A stretch of 64,000 nucleotides of DNA from Selenomonadaceae bacterium (GCA_017554235.1 JAFZIV010000041.1:43862-107861); one strand, 5' to 3'. Shown: positions 35,701 to 43,956, numbered from the stretch's first letter. Numbers and translations: made by a program. Notes: generated by a model from the letters alone, not told the origin.

Positions 35701-38700
35701 CGCCAGCAAATTCCAATGACAAATGGGCAATAATAATTCATGGGTACGGGCATAATCATAAACATATGAACGCCTTTGCAATGTTTTATCTGGCGAATAA
35801 TTACAACGTGTTAATGGTAGACCAGAGGGCGGCAGGAGCTTCAGAAGGCGAATGGTTGACAATGGGCGCGGCAGAAGGAGCGGACATAGCCCTTTGGACG
35901 CATAAAGTTGCAGAAATAAATCCTCAAGCGAAAATCACATTGCACGGCGTATCAATGGGAGCGGCAACTGCAATGCTCGCCGCTGCTAATTCAAATTTGA
36001 CAAATGTAACTTCCCTTGTCGAAGATTGCGGCTATACAACTGTAATGAATTTGGTAGACCTTGCGAAAGAAATTTACACAGATTTAGAAGACCCCGAATT
36101 TGTCAACGTGGTAGATTACACAGCAGAAAGTTTGACGGGATATAAATTGAGCGCGGCGGCACCGATTGAATCAATAGGCAATGCAACAATGCCGTCAATG
36201 TTTATCACGGGAACTTCAGATGCGGTAGTTCCGCCTGCAATGTTAGATACACTTTATGCGGCGTCGGGAGCAGAAGTTAAAGAAATTTTCACGGTTGAAG
36301 GAGCGACGCATGCTTTAAGTGCGCTGACAGATTCGATTGGTTATGCCAATGCGGTATTCAGATTTAATGCAGAGGCGGCAGGTGAAGGCTGGATAACTGC
36401 CAACGTTACAGATAATATTTCGATTAGAGGAACGAAATACGACGACACGATAGCAAACAGCGGTTCAGGAGTTACGCTTAACACCGGCGCGGGCGACGAT
36501 ACGATAACGAATAACAGTTCAAAGGTAGTCTATGAATACACGGCAGGCGATGGCAATGACGTTATAATAGGCGTGACTTCGAGCGATACCATTGTAATTG
36601 ACAGTGACACTTACATAACATTGGAGAGCGGCAACGATAAAGTAGTAAGCATAGTAAGTAGCGGCAACACAATCACGTTGAAAGACGCAACGAACGCAAT
36701 GCCGGTTATCAGCGGCAAGGAATATATAGTTTACGTTGACAAGGAAGGCAACACGATAGCAAATCCCGTAGCGATGATAGCAAGCGGAGATTCAACCTAC
36801 TATTACGAATCAGTAGCACGAGCGAGCAATGACGCTGATGAAAATGCAACGGTAACGGTAATAGCGGATTCGACGGAGACAGGGAAGATAAATGCAGATA
36901 AGGGCTTGAAGATAGAATTTGCGGAAAGAGGATTGGGCGTCTACAGTGTGAGTGGAGGAAACTTTGTAAGCGCAGAAAATTCAGTAGCCGCGCAGATAAG
37001 CATAAGTGCAAGCAAAGTACTTTCAAATGCAAACAGTTTGAAGATAAATGAGGGAGAGACGGCGACGCTTGACGGGTATGAAGTGACAGGAACGGCGAAC
37101 GGATACAGTTTTGCCCTTCAGGAAAAAGCGATAACCTTTGAATCAATTTCATACAGCGGAGCAGGAACGGCGACATTTGACACAATAGGGAAAATAACGT
37201 TGACGAGCGGAGCGGAAGTAGAGGGAAGTAATGAAGTAACGGCAAGCACGGGAATCAATATAACGGCAGGCGAATACACGATAAATAATGGGGCGATGAG
37301 TGTAAGCGCGGCAAAAGTTATATATGCAGATTCGGAAGGCGTGAACTTCCAAATGGATTCGGACACGTTGAGGTACAAGGAAATAGAGTTTAGCGGAAAC
37401 GGATATGCGACGATAGCAAATGATTTACCGACGCTGACGGCTGGAGTAAATGCGGAGCGAGCGGAAAGATTAATGGTAGTGTTGACTGAAAAGGGCGACA
37501 ACAGGCTTGACGGACGCGGATTCAGATTGACGGAAAAATTAAGTGAAGGCATAACGGTAGGGGCAATAGATAATGGAATAGGAGCGGCGCATATAATCCC
37601 ATATGAGAGTTTCCCCGAAGACGCAGGAAAACTTTTTGCGGAAGAGGCGTTGATATACGGCGATGAAGACTACACGGTAGAATTGGACAAGGACGGGATA
37701 AGGAGCATTTACGGAATCAGCACCGGAGCGAGTCTGCGCGGGAGAGCGTATATTGAAGGAGAGGTAGACACCTTAGGAAGTATCCTGCAATTTGGATTGG
37801 ACGGCGAGGGAGTATATCATTTAAGCGATAAGACGTACAAGGTAGCAGGAAGTGCGACAAATGACAGCGTAGTAATAGGAATGACTTCGAGATTTTACAA
37901 TGATGATACGGCATTGCTTAGGGAAGTTAAGAATTTAAATGGGACGATAAGCGGGAACTTTGAAGGCGGCGCGACAGTCAACGGCAGTACGGGTGTATCG
38001 ATAAGTGGAGATGCGGACGTAAATGTAATAGCTGATGAAAAGGGCATACAGGCGATAAGCGGCGTAAATAGTGGAGCTAGTATAAAATCAGCAGGCGGAG
38101 CGACGAAAGTTTCTACTGATGAAGAAGGTATGTTCTATTTCCGCTACAATGGAGACAATCCCGAAGGAGTGACATTACAAAACTACACGGTAAGCGGCGA
38201 TGATTCGGTAGACTTCATATTGAGGAATTACACAGACGCAGGCGGCAAAGCTACAATGCAGGTAGAAGGGATAAACAATTTTGAAAATGGCACGTTGATA
38301 ATTGATGAAGGCACGAAATACACGGGAATTAACGTAGGAGATACGATTAAAGCTGAAGATGAATTTGAAATGGAATTTATCGGCAACGTCATTTTCACGA
38401 TAGCGGACAGCAAAGTAGTAAGTATAGACGGGATAAACAATAAGATAAACAATATAAAGGGCGATGTAACGGTACACGGTACGCAAGCGATAACGGTAGA
38501 TAACAAATATATAAATGTGACGGGCGATTCGGACTTCAACGTAATAGTAGAGGGCGGCATAACTTCAGGGCTTAACAATATAGGTTCAGGGTCTAGCATA
38601 AGCGTAGACAGTATGAAGGTTAAGACTAATGGCAACGGCAACTTTACATTTACTTCGGACAATTATGCGGTAGAAGATGTAGACGGCAGTGTAACATTTG

Positions 38701-40376
38701 AGACGCGGTATGACGGCAAGGTAACGAATATAACAGACTTTGCAGGGACGTTGAAGAGTTCGGCGGCGAGTGTGACGGTAAATGGTACAGATTTTACAAC
38801 GTCGAATACAGACGCGCTGATAATTTCGGAAGGTGCGGGAATAACGCGGATAGAAGGTTTAAATAGTGGTGATACGATAAGCGGTTCACTGACCAACACG
38901 ACGGTAATAATACCTGCGACAGATGAAACGGACACGACGACAATCACGGTAAATTCGGTAGGCTATACTTTGGCAGGCGACGTTGACGGCGTAGGATTGA
39001 CGGGCAAGAGAATCAGCGGATTAGCGGACAAAGCGTCATTAATGGTAGGCGAGGCAGGAACATACATAGTAAACGATAATGAATTGACCGCGCAGATTGG
39101 GGACGTATTCATAGGGACGGAGGAAGGTTCAGCGTACATATACGACCCGAATCATTTACCGCTTGACGTTGAAGATATGAGCGAAAAAGAGATAGAAAGT
39201 CAAGTAGGAATTACGACATCATACAGCAAGATTGAGACCGACACGATGATAACGGCGTTAATGGCGAAAAATGGCGGCGATGAGTTAAACGGTTCAATGG
39301 AATTGTTGTTTGATAATGCTTATGGAATAGTGAATCAGGCGATAGATTTCAGTAGCAGTACTGGCATGAAGAAAGTAACGTTAGAAAGCGGCGAGCAGTC
39401 GGTTAAGTTTAACAGTAAAGGCGGAAATGTAGTAGTAATTGAAGCTGATTCGGAAGGCGAAAAGAATATCACGTTGGGCGGTGGCGGCGATTTAGTCATA
39501 ATTAAGGGAACGACTGCACCGATAAACATTTTTGCGGCGTCGAGCAAGGACACGATAGTAACGGCAGGCGGAGATGTTCTTGTAAATATGGCGAATGGAG
39601 CGGCAAAGATAGTACCGAATGGCGGGAATATTACGTTGCAGAATTATGACGCGACGGCAGGAGGAGGAGTGCAATTAAATGGTACGGCTGACATAGGCAA
39701 GGCGATAACGAATGGTAACATACAACTTGGCAATGGTGAGCTGACATTTGGTTCGACGAAGATTAATTTTGGCATTAATGATGAAAATTCCGAAGTGGTG
39801 AACTTGTATAATAACAAAGGAGTTGCGCAGAAAGTCGGGTACACGTACAATGACGGTGGCGAGATAAACGCGGCAGAAGAAAGCGCAGATATGTTACTGT
39901 ATGGGAACACGGACGGCAAAGGCGGTTCGGTGATAATGTCAGGCAGTGGCAATGATAATGCGGAAGGCGGCGCGGGAGACTACTTTGACTTAGGAGCGGG
40001 CAACAATCACCTTACGATAAATGAGCATAGCACGGCGACGGAAGGTGTAACGGTAGCGATGACGGCGACTAAAGGAGTAACGGAAGTTGACGGCTTTAAT
40101 TACGGCTACAATGCGAATAGCGATAAAGTATGCGTTGATATGTCGTCGGCGAAGATTTCATATGAGAACAATCAACTGATATTCAAAGTAGGTAAGAGTC
40201 AATTAATTTTGAATAATGCGGTAGGGACGAGTGCAGACCTTATCAGCGACGACAATTTCATTGGATACACGACGCTTGATGATATTGCGCCGATAAATGA
40301 ACAGGGCGAGATGTACAACACAACTGCGCGGGAAACGCTTTCAACCGAAATGCAGATAACTTTTGCGCAAGGATAA
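29763..40376 (+). CDS. Giant RTX-like chimeric protein with metalloprotease and alpha/beta-hydrolase modules
   Basis: The protein has 3537 residues and no signal peptide. In order: an N-terminal ~120-residue region; a short RTX-like patch (~135-175); a 2 x 29-residue repeat (~215-275); a probable zinc-peptidase with HEFNH at 501-505 and candidate third ligand Glu524 or Glu528 (PLFIAEGMAEL); RTX-like GGxGxD repeats (~690-980); a tandem 93-residue repeat, three full plus one partial copy (~1045-1365); RTX-like repeats (~1395-1910); an alpha/beta hydrolase (~1930-2230) with nucleophile Ser2064 in GVSMG, Asp2153 and His2183; a short RTX patch (~2240-2290); and ~1200 residues of beta-rich repetitive sequence. 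Acidic, nearly Cys-free composition fits a type I secreted adhesin or enzyme. No secretion genes are in the window. Codon usage changes sharply along the gene. Confidence 0.85.
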   Translation: MTQLEIIQKFMGALNKHGYVSDGTDNSDTTLSTAMLDEAIRACSPYSGIQDAMNKFLSAAKSTNSDTFLAQCGIDLTNDDTGGILGFDAGTSSVEKNSDTTVLEVGNLYTANDSTKQIINTGSHGWIVQATANKDTIFSGGEDSINAGNGDDFISISGRMASIVTGGNNDTVSVSGDVKYFAVKDYVEGKTKIVGADNYDSTVDGSTALYVQKGFVLGNREQGTGNSSDNSNLVNVLPHKKPEPVLGSREEGVGNSSDTSNLVNVLPHKKPAPSSKTSEILNVTSITDTESVKSGDTISVDLSEVDTISGYYVKTGSSISAFSSTNQDIDLVGTVSSNFNPTYLDDDGNGNLSFTYRGLTLNIIGERDLETEEVTNAINADNINSLNDTKNSKHYQYIIISGLYKWWLKESLDINEKVMGFGFTDEGVSVNQIDFYFEDDPSEDAPLAYVSYYNIDDAGKTRSLDLVVNIDIFKNITSEDDPNCEVYVNDYGGTLDRTLAHEFNHADFAANVDYFDSMPLFIAEGMAELVHGIDDENKETIQELLTNPDMLDNYVNLQTSIEDGGSYPYAAGYMFLRWLAKTSADSDSVPLGQIAAQVNLGSGTGNYYISGTSTSLESATLAETVPADNVSVGSQVKNVYTADNSVKQLINFGNSALNIQNVGSYFTVNAADSNADNTVMGYGGNISVTGGKGLDYVTIAGAYNTVSTGDGNDTIFSSNAPYNLIQAGAGNDCIVAGGQNLSIYGGAGADSVLDMTRSSSQFINLGDGNNLFDNTDTTTGGNYGTDSNTIIGGSGNDSVKALWSHNYSINLGNGNNFISLAGGNNSINLGAGKDSVILNYSASSLNAIDVGDGDNFILINNDVAHNSISAGSGDDSVNVGGDNNFISVGAGNDTISFINYDDSSLDNSNFIDAGAGNDFVELFSFDNSVSTGIGYDTLQVGNFSNINYTISAVISDFDVNDVISFVNPIDNLSFDTDSKVLTADKVSITLPNIDTSSEIYGWDFSDTSAKYTFKASGEFSLTSNKKGIVYTAGETSTLVEVDGVISSDGLTLNESESTVKVAASSLGTDTVTISTGYNLALGSDVATSTSIAAGWSFENSAATYKTSGTTAGYTLNENTITYSAGSSSTNLVTVNGVTSSAGLTLNESSSTVTVAASSLGTNTVTISTGYNLALGSDVATATSTGGSWAFENSAATYKTSGTTAGYKLNENMIIYSKESGGSDLVTVNGVTSADGLTLDESESTVTVAASSLGTDTVTISAGYSLALGSDVATSTSTGGSWSFEDDIATYSTAGTTAGYTLTDNTITYAEESDGSDLVTVSGVTSADGLTLDESESTVTVSASSLGTDTVTISAGYTLALAEDVPSPTSTTNGYILTDNTISYQAASDDIGVTLNNDSNDTIITGTAYADSINNTGSNVTINALGGVDTINNTDNNQTYIDAGEGNDLIENSLNYEVVTLASGAEELHNYYSDTTIVASAGNDTVSNVGGFNVSIIGGEGDDSIFARHSYYSTIDGGADNDVIEIVEGNREYILGDAGNDSIIGSADTVSNPKSWAMGGYATIDGGDGDDYISTGYANNSSINGGAGEDTISVSGSNIEVNGGADADVISLTKGFKYDGSTLSSDDSTIIGGDGDDSIDNTDNNRTYIDAGDGDDFILNSLHHEIVTLDGATIGTLQNDFSDTTIVAGTGNDTIDVIGGNNVSVVAGDGDDYILSHHSYYKTIDGGAGNDLIEITEGHYENIKGGDGNDTIVGKVLFEELEGDWAMGNNATIEGGAGADYISVGYSDNASIDGGADDDTLIAFGQNSEIYGGAGNDSIALISNGEGQSAEGTTITGGVGDDTITISESGGVVLDYTFGDGNDVIIGFTENDTLNIEKAGRTTTVSGNDLILNVGESKITLKDAASLDNPNINVPYEESAEAFVKALQQKTEVGYPLIAGLLFHPEEYHGFETLPSDYYAESETLTITSTDGLELAGYHYTPANSNDKWAIIIHGYGHNHKHMNAFAMFYLANNYNVLMVDQRAAGASEGEWLTMGAAEGADIALWTHKVAEINPQAKITLHGVSMGAATAMLAAANSNLTNVTSLVEDCGYTTVMNLVDLAKEIYTDLEDPEFVNVVDYTAESLTGYKLSAAAPIESIGNATMPSMFITGTSDAVVPPAMLDTLYAASGAEVKEIFTVEGATHALSALTDSIGYANAVFRFNAEAAGEGWITANVTDNISIRGTKYDDTIANSGSGVTLNTGAGDDTITNNSSKVVYEYTAGDGNDVIIGVTSSDTIVIDSDTYITLESGNDKVVSIVSSGNTITLKDATNAMPVISGKEYIVYVDKEGNTIANPVAMIASGDSTYYYESVARASNDADENATVTVIADSTETGKINADKGLKIEFAERGLGVYSVSGGNFVSAENSVAAQISISASKVLSNANSLKINEGETATLDGYEVTGTANGYSFALQEKAITFESISYSGAGTATFDTIGKITLTSGAEVEGSNEVTASTGINITAGEYTINNGAMSVSAAKVIYADSEGVNFQMDSDTLRYKEIEFSGNGYATIANDLPTLTAGVNAERAERLMVVLTEKGDNRLDGRGFRLTEKLSEGITVGAIDNGIGAAHIIPYESFPEDAGKLFAEEALIYGDEDYTVELDKDGIRSIYGISTGASLRGRAYIEGEVDTLGSILQFGLDGEGVYHLSDKTYKVAGSATNDSVVIGMTSRFYNDDTALLREVKNLNGTISGNFEGGATVNGSTGVSISGDADVNVIADEKGIQAISGVNSGASIKSAGGATKVSTDEEGMFYFRYNGDNPEGVTLQNYTVSGDDSVDFILRNYTDAGGKATMQVEGINNFENGTLIIDEGTKYTGINVGDTIKAEDEFEMEFIGNVIFTIADSKVVSIDGINNKINNIKGDVTVHGTQAITVDNKYINVTGDSDFNVIVEGGITSGLNNIGSGSSISVDSMKVKTNGNGNFTFTSDNYAVEDVDGSVTFETRYDGKVTNITDFAGTLKSSAASVTVNGTDFTTSNTDALIISEGAGITRIEGLNSGDTISGSLTNTTVIIPATDETDTTTITVNSVGYTLAGDVDGVGLTGKRISGLADKASLMVGEAGTYIVNDNELTAQIGDVFIGTEEGSAYIYDPNHLPLDVEDMSEKEIESQVGITTSYSKIETDTMITALMAKNGGDELNGSMELLFDNAYGIVNQAIDFSSSTGMKKVTLESGEQSVKFNSKGGNVVVIEADSEGEKNITLGGGGDLVIIKGTTAPINIFAASSKDTIVTAGGDVLVNMANGAAKIVPNGGNITLQNYDATAGGGVQLNGTADIGKAITNGNIQLGNGELTFGSTKINFGINDENSEVVNLYNNKGVAQKVGYTYNDGGEINAAEESADMLLYGNTDGKGGSVIMSGSGNDNAEGGAGDYFDLGAGNNHLTINEHSTATEGVTVAMTATKGVTEVDGFNYGYNANSDKVCVDMSSAKISYENNQLIFKVGKSQLILNNAVGTSADLISDDNFIGYTTLDDIAPINEQGEMYNTTARETLSTEMQITFAQG
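30414..30529 (+). repeat. In-frame heptamer arrays inside the giant gene
   Basis: Two runs of 7-bp units (GGGAATA, GGGAACA, AGGAACA at 30414-30442; GGGAGTA, GGGAAGA, GGGAGTA, GGGAATA at 30501-30529) are 87 bp apart, inside a duplicated 29-codon unit ending LVNVLPHKKP. The same unit type (reverse complement TTCCCTA) forms the array at 40382-40502. Confidence 0.8.
32907..33860 (+). repeat. Tandem 279-bp coding repeat
   Basis: The segment GL-TL-(N/D)ES-STV starts at 32907, 33186, 33465 and 33744, a constant 279-bp (93-codon) period. The copies are close but not identical, and the last is truncated. Each unit carries a GTDTVTIS-GY-LAL block, typical of stacked beta modules in large surface proteins. 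Confidence 0.9.
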
Positions 40377-40381
40377 AATTC

Positions 40382-40502
40382 AAGGATTAAGGCATAGGGT
40401 TCAAGGGCTTAGGGATAAGTGGTAAGTAAAAAATCTTCCCTCTTCCCTAATCCCTCTTCCCTAATAACTATTAACTATTAACTATTTACTATTTACTAAG
40501 GA
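40382..40502. repeat. Heptamer-repeat array (copy C), two unit types
   Basis: The left arm (40382-40430) reads in 7-bp steps as AAGGATT, AAGGCAT, AGGGTTC, AAGGGCT, TAGGGAT, AAGTGGT. The right arm (from ~40433) goes TCTTCCC, TAATCCC, then changes to TATTAAC and TATTTAC units, and ends in TAAGGAG, the Shine-Dalgarno site of the next gene. It fills almost the whole gap between the two RTX-like genes. Confidence 0.88.
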
Positions 40503-40512
40503 GAGAAATTTA

Positions 40513-42027
40513 ATGAAACAAATTATTTTCAACCTTCAGCATTTTGGCGAAGCAGTTGGAATTACTTTAAGCAACGATACGCCTAACACGGTAATAACTG
40601 GGACAGCATATCCCGATTGGATTCAAAATTACAGCTCCCAAGTCACGATAAACAGCTGTGACAATCCTGACCGCATTGACAATTATTCTGGCGGAAATAA
40701 TGTTGTAATAAACAGCGGCGAGGGTTGGGATTTTATACACAATGAATTGAATGAAAACGTAAATATAAATGGCGGCGAAGGAAACGATACCGTTGAAAAT
40801 AATGGTAGCAATAATGTCACGATAAACGGCGAAGACGGCGGAGACTACATTTTAAATCGCGATACTTCCTATGGAGTTGTGATGAACGGCGGCGAAGGAT
40901 ACGATGTTTTTTACAATGATAAAGGGCATAACGCGGTAATAAATGGCGGCGACGATAGCGATATAATACAAAATCAAAAAAGCGATAACGTCACGATAAA
41001 CGGCGGCGACGACGAGGATAACATAACAAATATTGAGTCTTCAAACGTGCTGATAATAGGCGGTACAGGAGACGACCATATTTTAAATATGTACGCCGCA
41101 AACACGACAATAAACGGCGGAGCTGGTGACGATTACATTTACAATTCGGGCATTAATAATTACAGTGTCTATCAATATAACAATGGCGACGGAAACGATG
41201 TTATTTATGGATTTGAGGATAACGACACATTGATAATCGGCGGCACGACTTATAGCACGGTGATTAATGGAGTGGACTTAATTGTTAAAGTGGGCGAAGG
41301 TACAATTACGCTTGAAGAAGCGGCGCGTTTTGAAAGTCGTTTAGAAAATATTAAGATTCAAGGGGAAATTGCGACTGAAATTCTTAATGCTGAAAATGGC
41401 GTCTACACTTACAGCGGCGGCAATCGTTACATAGAAAATTATTCGCAGGGCGAGCAGATTAATTTAGCGAGTGATTATAAAGGAATTGAGATTTACGAAA
41501 ATACTTTATATATCAAGTCGAGTTCAGGAAGTTTAAAAATTGAAAATGCGCGGGATAAAGTTATAAGTTACGGGGACGCAAGCGGAAATCTTATGGCGTA
41601 TACTTATATGGCAAGTGGCGGAGGAGAAATTAAAGGTATAGGAATTGCGCCATTGGAAATGATTAGTGGCGGAAACAATGCCAACAATTTGATTTATGCA
41701 GGAAATGGCAACTCCAGTTTATGGGGCGGCAATGGTGGAGCTGATACGCTTATAGGCGGTGAAGGTTACAATGAATTTTTCTACGCGATAGGCAATGGCA
41801 GTGACGTTATCCAAAATGCCAATGAAGGTGATTTAATTAACCTTGCGAGTGTCAATCTTAGTCAAATTAGCGGCGTTGAAGTTAATGGCGGTCAAGTGAA
41901 TATAAATTTTGCAGACGGCGGAAATTTGCAAGTTCAAGGCGGAAATGGTGTAGCTTACAGAATCTCTGAAGGAACTTTTGCAGTTAATCAGTCAACCGGC
42001 GAATGGTCGGTAAAAGTGAACAGTTAA
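40513..42027 (+). CDS. RTX-like glycine/aspartate-repeat protein
   Basis: The protein has 504 residues and no signal peptide. Residues ~15-250 are nonapeptide-like repeats (VTINGGDDEDNI, TTINGGAGDDYIYN) as in Ca2+-binding beta-rolls. The middle (~250-380) is a less repetitive beta-rich part. The C-terminal third returns to repeats (NLIYAGNGNSSLWGGNGGADTLIGGEGYNEF) and ends QSTGEWSVKVNS. The N-terminus MKQIIFNLQHFGEA recalls the short leader of some phage structural proteins, which may be chance. It shares the VITGTAY-D-I motif with the giant protein upstream and is probably co-exported by a type I system encoded elsewhere. Start at ATG 40513 behind AAGGAG. Confidence 0.78.
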   Translation: MKQIIFNLQHFGEAVGITLSNDTPNTVITGTAYPDWIQNYSSQVTINSCDNPDRIDNYSGGNNVVINSGEGWDFIHNELNENVNINGGEGNDTVENNGSNNVTINGEDGGDYILNRDTSYGVVMNGGEGYDVFYNDKGHNAVINGGDDSDIIQNQKSDNVTINGGDDEDNITNIESSNVLIIGGTGDDHILNMYAANTTINGGAGDDYIYNSGINNYSVYQYNNGDGNDVIYGFEDNDTLIIGGTTYSTVINGVDLIVKVGEGTITLEEAARFESRLENIKIQGEIATEILNAENGVYTYSGGNRYIENYSQGEQINLASDYKGIEIYENTLYIKSSSGSLKIENARDKVISYGDASGNLMAYTYMASGGGEIKGIGIAPLEMISGGNNANNLIYAGNGNSSLWGGNGGADTLIGGEGYNEFFYAIGNGSDVIQNANEGDLINLASVNLSQISGVEVNGGQVNINFADGGNLQVQGGNGVAYRISEGTFAVNQSTGEWSVKVNS

Positions 42028-42036
42028 GAGTAAAAA

Positions 42037-42070
42037 ACTGACCACTGATTACTGACCACTAACAACTAAC
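42037..42070. repeat. Heptamer-repeat array (copy D), mainly one arm
   Basis: Units ACTGACC, ACTGATT, ACTGACC, ACTAACA, ACTAACA occupy the gap between two convergent genes. The left arm is reduced to a few bases. The pattern matches the right arm of copy A. Confidence 0.8.
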
Positions 42071-43061
42071 AAATACGCGGAACTAAATTACCAAGCGGCG
42101 TGTCCACAATTCGGATACTGCCGATTTTTGTTTTAAGACCGACGCGCGCAGATTTATTTTCTGTAACTTCGCCGATAATGGCAGAATTTTTCCCGTAAGA
42201 ATTATTTTTCATAGCGGCAAGAACATTTTGCGCCGAATCAGCAGGGACGATAGCGATAATTTTACCTTCGTTAGCAAGTTCGAGGACATCAAAGCCGAGA
42301 ATGTCGCAGACACCTTGAACTTCTGCGCGGACGGGAATGTTAATTTCCTCAATCACAATTTCCAAATTAGCCGCTTGAGAAATTTCGTTAAGGACAGCCG
42401 CCAAGCCGCCGCGTGTAACATCTCTAAGCATAGCGATATTAGGTTCAACGGCAAGCATTTCACTAACCAATTTATTTAGCGGAGCGCAATCAGATTTAAT
42501 ATTAGGCGGGAGTTGCAAGCCGTGCCGTTCAGCTAAAATTGTTGTGGAATGGTCGCCGATAAATCCCGACACGATAATTTTCATACCCGCGCAGATTTTT
42601 TTAGCGGAAATATCAACGCCGTCAATCAATTCACCGATACCAGCCGTATTGATGAAAATGCCGTCCGCTTGACCTTTACCGACAACTTTTGTATCGCCGG
42701 TAACGATTTTAACGCCCGCTTCATTAGCCGCCATACTCATTGACTGCAGAATTTTTTTCAAATCGTCAAGCGCAAAGCCTTCCTCGATAATCAAGCCGAC
42801 GGAAATATATTTAGGCACTGCGCCTGTTACAGCCAAATCGTTTACCGTACCGCAAATTGAAAGTTTTCCAATATCGCCGCCGCGAAAAAAAATAGGGCGA
42901 ACAACATAGCTGTCCGTCGTCATAGCGAGCTTGCCGATTTTTGCGCCGTCGTGCAGTTCACTTAAAATAGAGTTATCGAAATGCGGCAAAATAATTTCGT
43001 GAAGTAAATCAGAACTGAACTTTCCGCCTGCACCGTGAGCTAATGTAATTTTTTCAATCAT
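42066..43061 (-). CDS. hypE: Hydrogenase maturation protein HypE
   Basis: The protein has 331 residues of the PurM/AIR-synthase fold: AHGAGGKFSSDLL, TDSYVVRPIFFRGGDIGKLSICGTVNDL (spanning ~50-78), TGDTKVVGKGQADG, DVTRGGLAAVLNE, and the essential C-terminal Cys in the family tail PRIC. HypE dehydrates the carbamoyl group that HypF places on this Cys to give the cyanide ligands of [NiFe]-hydrogenase. HypF is not in the window; HypC and HypD are at 52.7-53.9 kb. The ATG overlaps the stop of the MBL-fold gene by 4 bp (ATGA). Confidence 0.95.
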   Translation of the reverse strand: MIEKITLAHGAGGKFSSDLLHEIILPHFDNSILSELHDGAKIGKLAMTTDSYVVRPIFFRGGDIGKLSICGTVNDLAVTGAVPKYISVGLIIEEGFALDDLKKILQSMSMAANEAGVKIVTGDTKVVGKGQADGIFINTAGIGELIDGVDISAKKICAGMKIIVSGFIGDHSTTILAERHGLQLPPNIKSDCAPLNKLVSEMLAVEPNIAMLRDVTRGGLAAVLNEISQAANLEIVIEEINIPVRAEVQGVCDILGFDVLELANEGKIIAIVPADSAQNVLAAMKNNSYGKNSAIIGEVTENKSARVGLKTKIGSIRIVDTPLGNLVPRIC

Positions 43062-43843
43062 ATTAAAATTTCATCTCCTGTAGAAATGTTACTGCCAATT
43101 TTTTCGCCCGAACAATGGCAAAGTTTAAAATCACTTACGCCAAAATTTTTCAACGCGGCTAAAGTTTTATGAATGCGTTCATCATCAGCGTTAAGCAAGT
43201 GGACGCCGCCGATTATGCGTACAATTTTTTCATTAAATCGTTGAGCAATCGTAGAAATGATATTGACAATGCCGACGTGAGAGCAACCGACGATAACGTT
43301 AAGCCCGTTACTTCCGCGAATTACCAAGCAAATTTCATCGCTGAAAGTGTCAGGCAATTTATTTTCGCCGCGTACAAATTTTTCGGGGATAGTTTCAAAT
43401 TCTGTATGGCGTGCAAAATTTCCTACCAGAAAAGTTTTATCGTCAAGCTTTAAAATATCGTGGCAAATTTTCTGTTCAATGTTCCAACGCGATAAATCTT
43501 TTGCAGTAAAGCCCGCACCCTTGTAAGCGAAATTGGAATCTGCGCGGGAAAATTTTTCTTCCCAAAAGTCGACGCCTGTATATAAAATTTTCGGCGTGAC
43601 ATAATTTAAAAGCGAAGGAAAGCCGCCTGCGTGGTCGTAATGAGAATGACTTATCGCGACAAAATTAATTGCCGTCAAGTCAATGTTCAATTTAGCGGAA
43701 TTTTTCCAAGCCAGCCCTGTATGTCCGCAATCGAATATAAATTTTGAATAGCCGTTATCTGCGAAGATTGAAAGCCCGTGTTCACTTTCCAGCGCGGGAT
43801 TAAAATTTTTATCCTCAACCAATACGCGCAGTTTAGTTTCCAA
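43058..43843 (-). CDS. MBL-fold metallo-hydrolase (MJ0301/pterin-type subfamily)
   Basis: The protein has about 261 residues from a TTG at 43843, placed after GGAG at a normal distance; the longer frame from 43933 would run through the upstream promoter. The metal motif is ISHSHYDHAGG near residue 65; later ligands are GCSHVGIVNII and IIGGVHLL, and the C-terminus reads FKLCHCSGE. The subfamily includes an enzyme annotated in methanopterin synthesis, but most members are uncharacterised. The four-base overlap with hypE suggests a shared operon and perhaps a redox or maturation role; that is inference. Confidence 0.8.
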   Translation of the reverse strand: METKLRVLVEDKNFNPALESEHGLSIFADNGYSKFIFDCGHTGLAWKNSAKLNIDLTAINFVAISHSHYDHAGGFPSLLNYVTPKILYTGVDFWEEKFSRADSNFAYKGAGFTAKDLSRWNIEQKICHDILKLDDKTFLVGNFARHTEFETIPEKFVRGENKLPDTFSDEICLVIRGSNGLNVIVGCSHVGIVNIISTIAQRFNEKIVRIIGGVHLLNADDERIHKTLAALKNFGVSDFKLCHCSGEKIGSNISTGDEILI

Positions 43844-43927
43844 ATTTATCACACTCCAAATTTTTTCTGTAGTAAAATCGAAATTAAAACAATAAATCAT
43901 AAACGACGATAAAATTTTATTAAGGGC

Positions 43928-43956
43928 TTGCAATTTTAAAATCTATCTGCTATAAT
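43928..43956 (+). promoter_or_regulatory. Sigma-A promoter of the tRNA-Thr gene
   Basis: TTGCAA (43928-43933) and a perfect TATAAT (43951-43956) are 17 bp apart, 23 bp before the tRNA. Confidence 0.8.

Noticed and set aside
36709..37552. Open frames on the minus strand inside the giant gene
   Set aside because: They are low-complexity Leu/Ser/Pro-rich shadows of the repetitive plus-strand gene.
40513..40560. Phage origin of the second RTX-like protein because of its FNLQHF N-terminus
   Set aside because: The motif is short, no phage gene is nearby, and the rest of the protein resembles secreted RTX-like proteins.
43843..43933. 30-residue N-terminal extension of the MBL-fold protein
   Set aside because: It would lie across the tRNA-Thr promoter region, and the downstream TTG has a good Shine-Dalgarno site.
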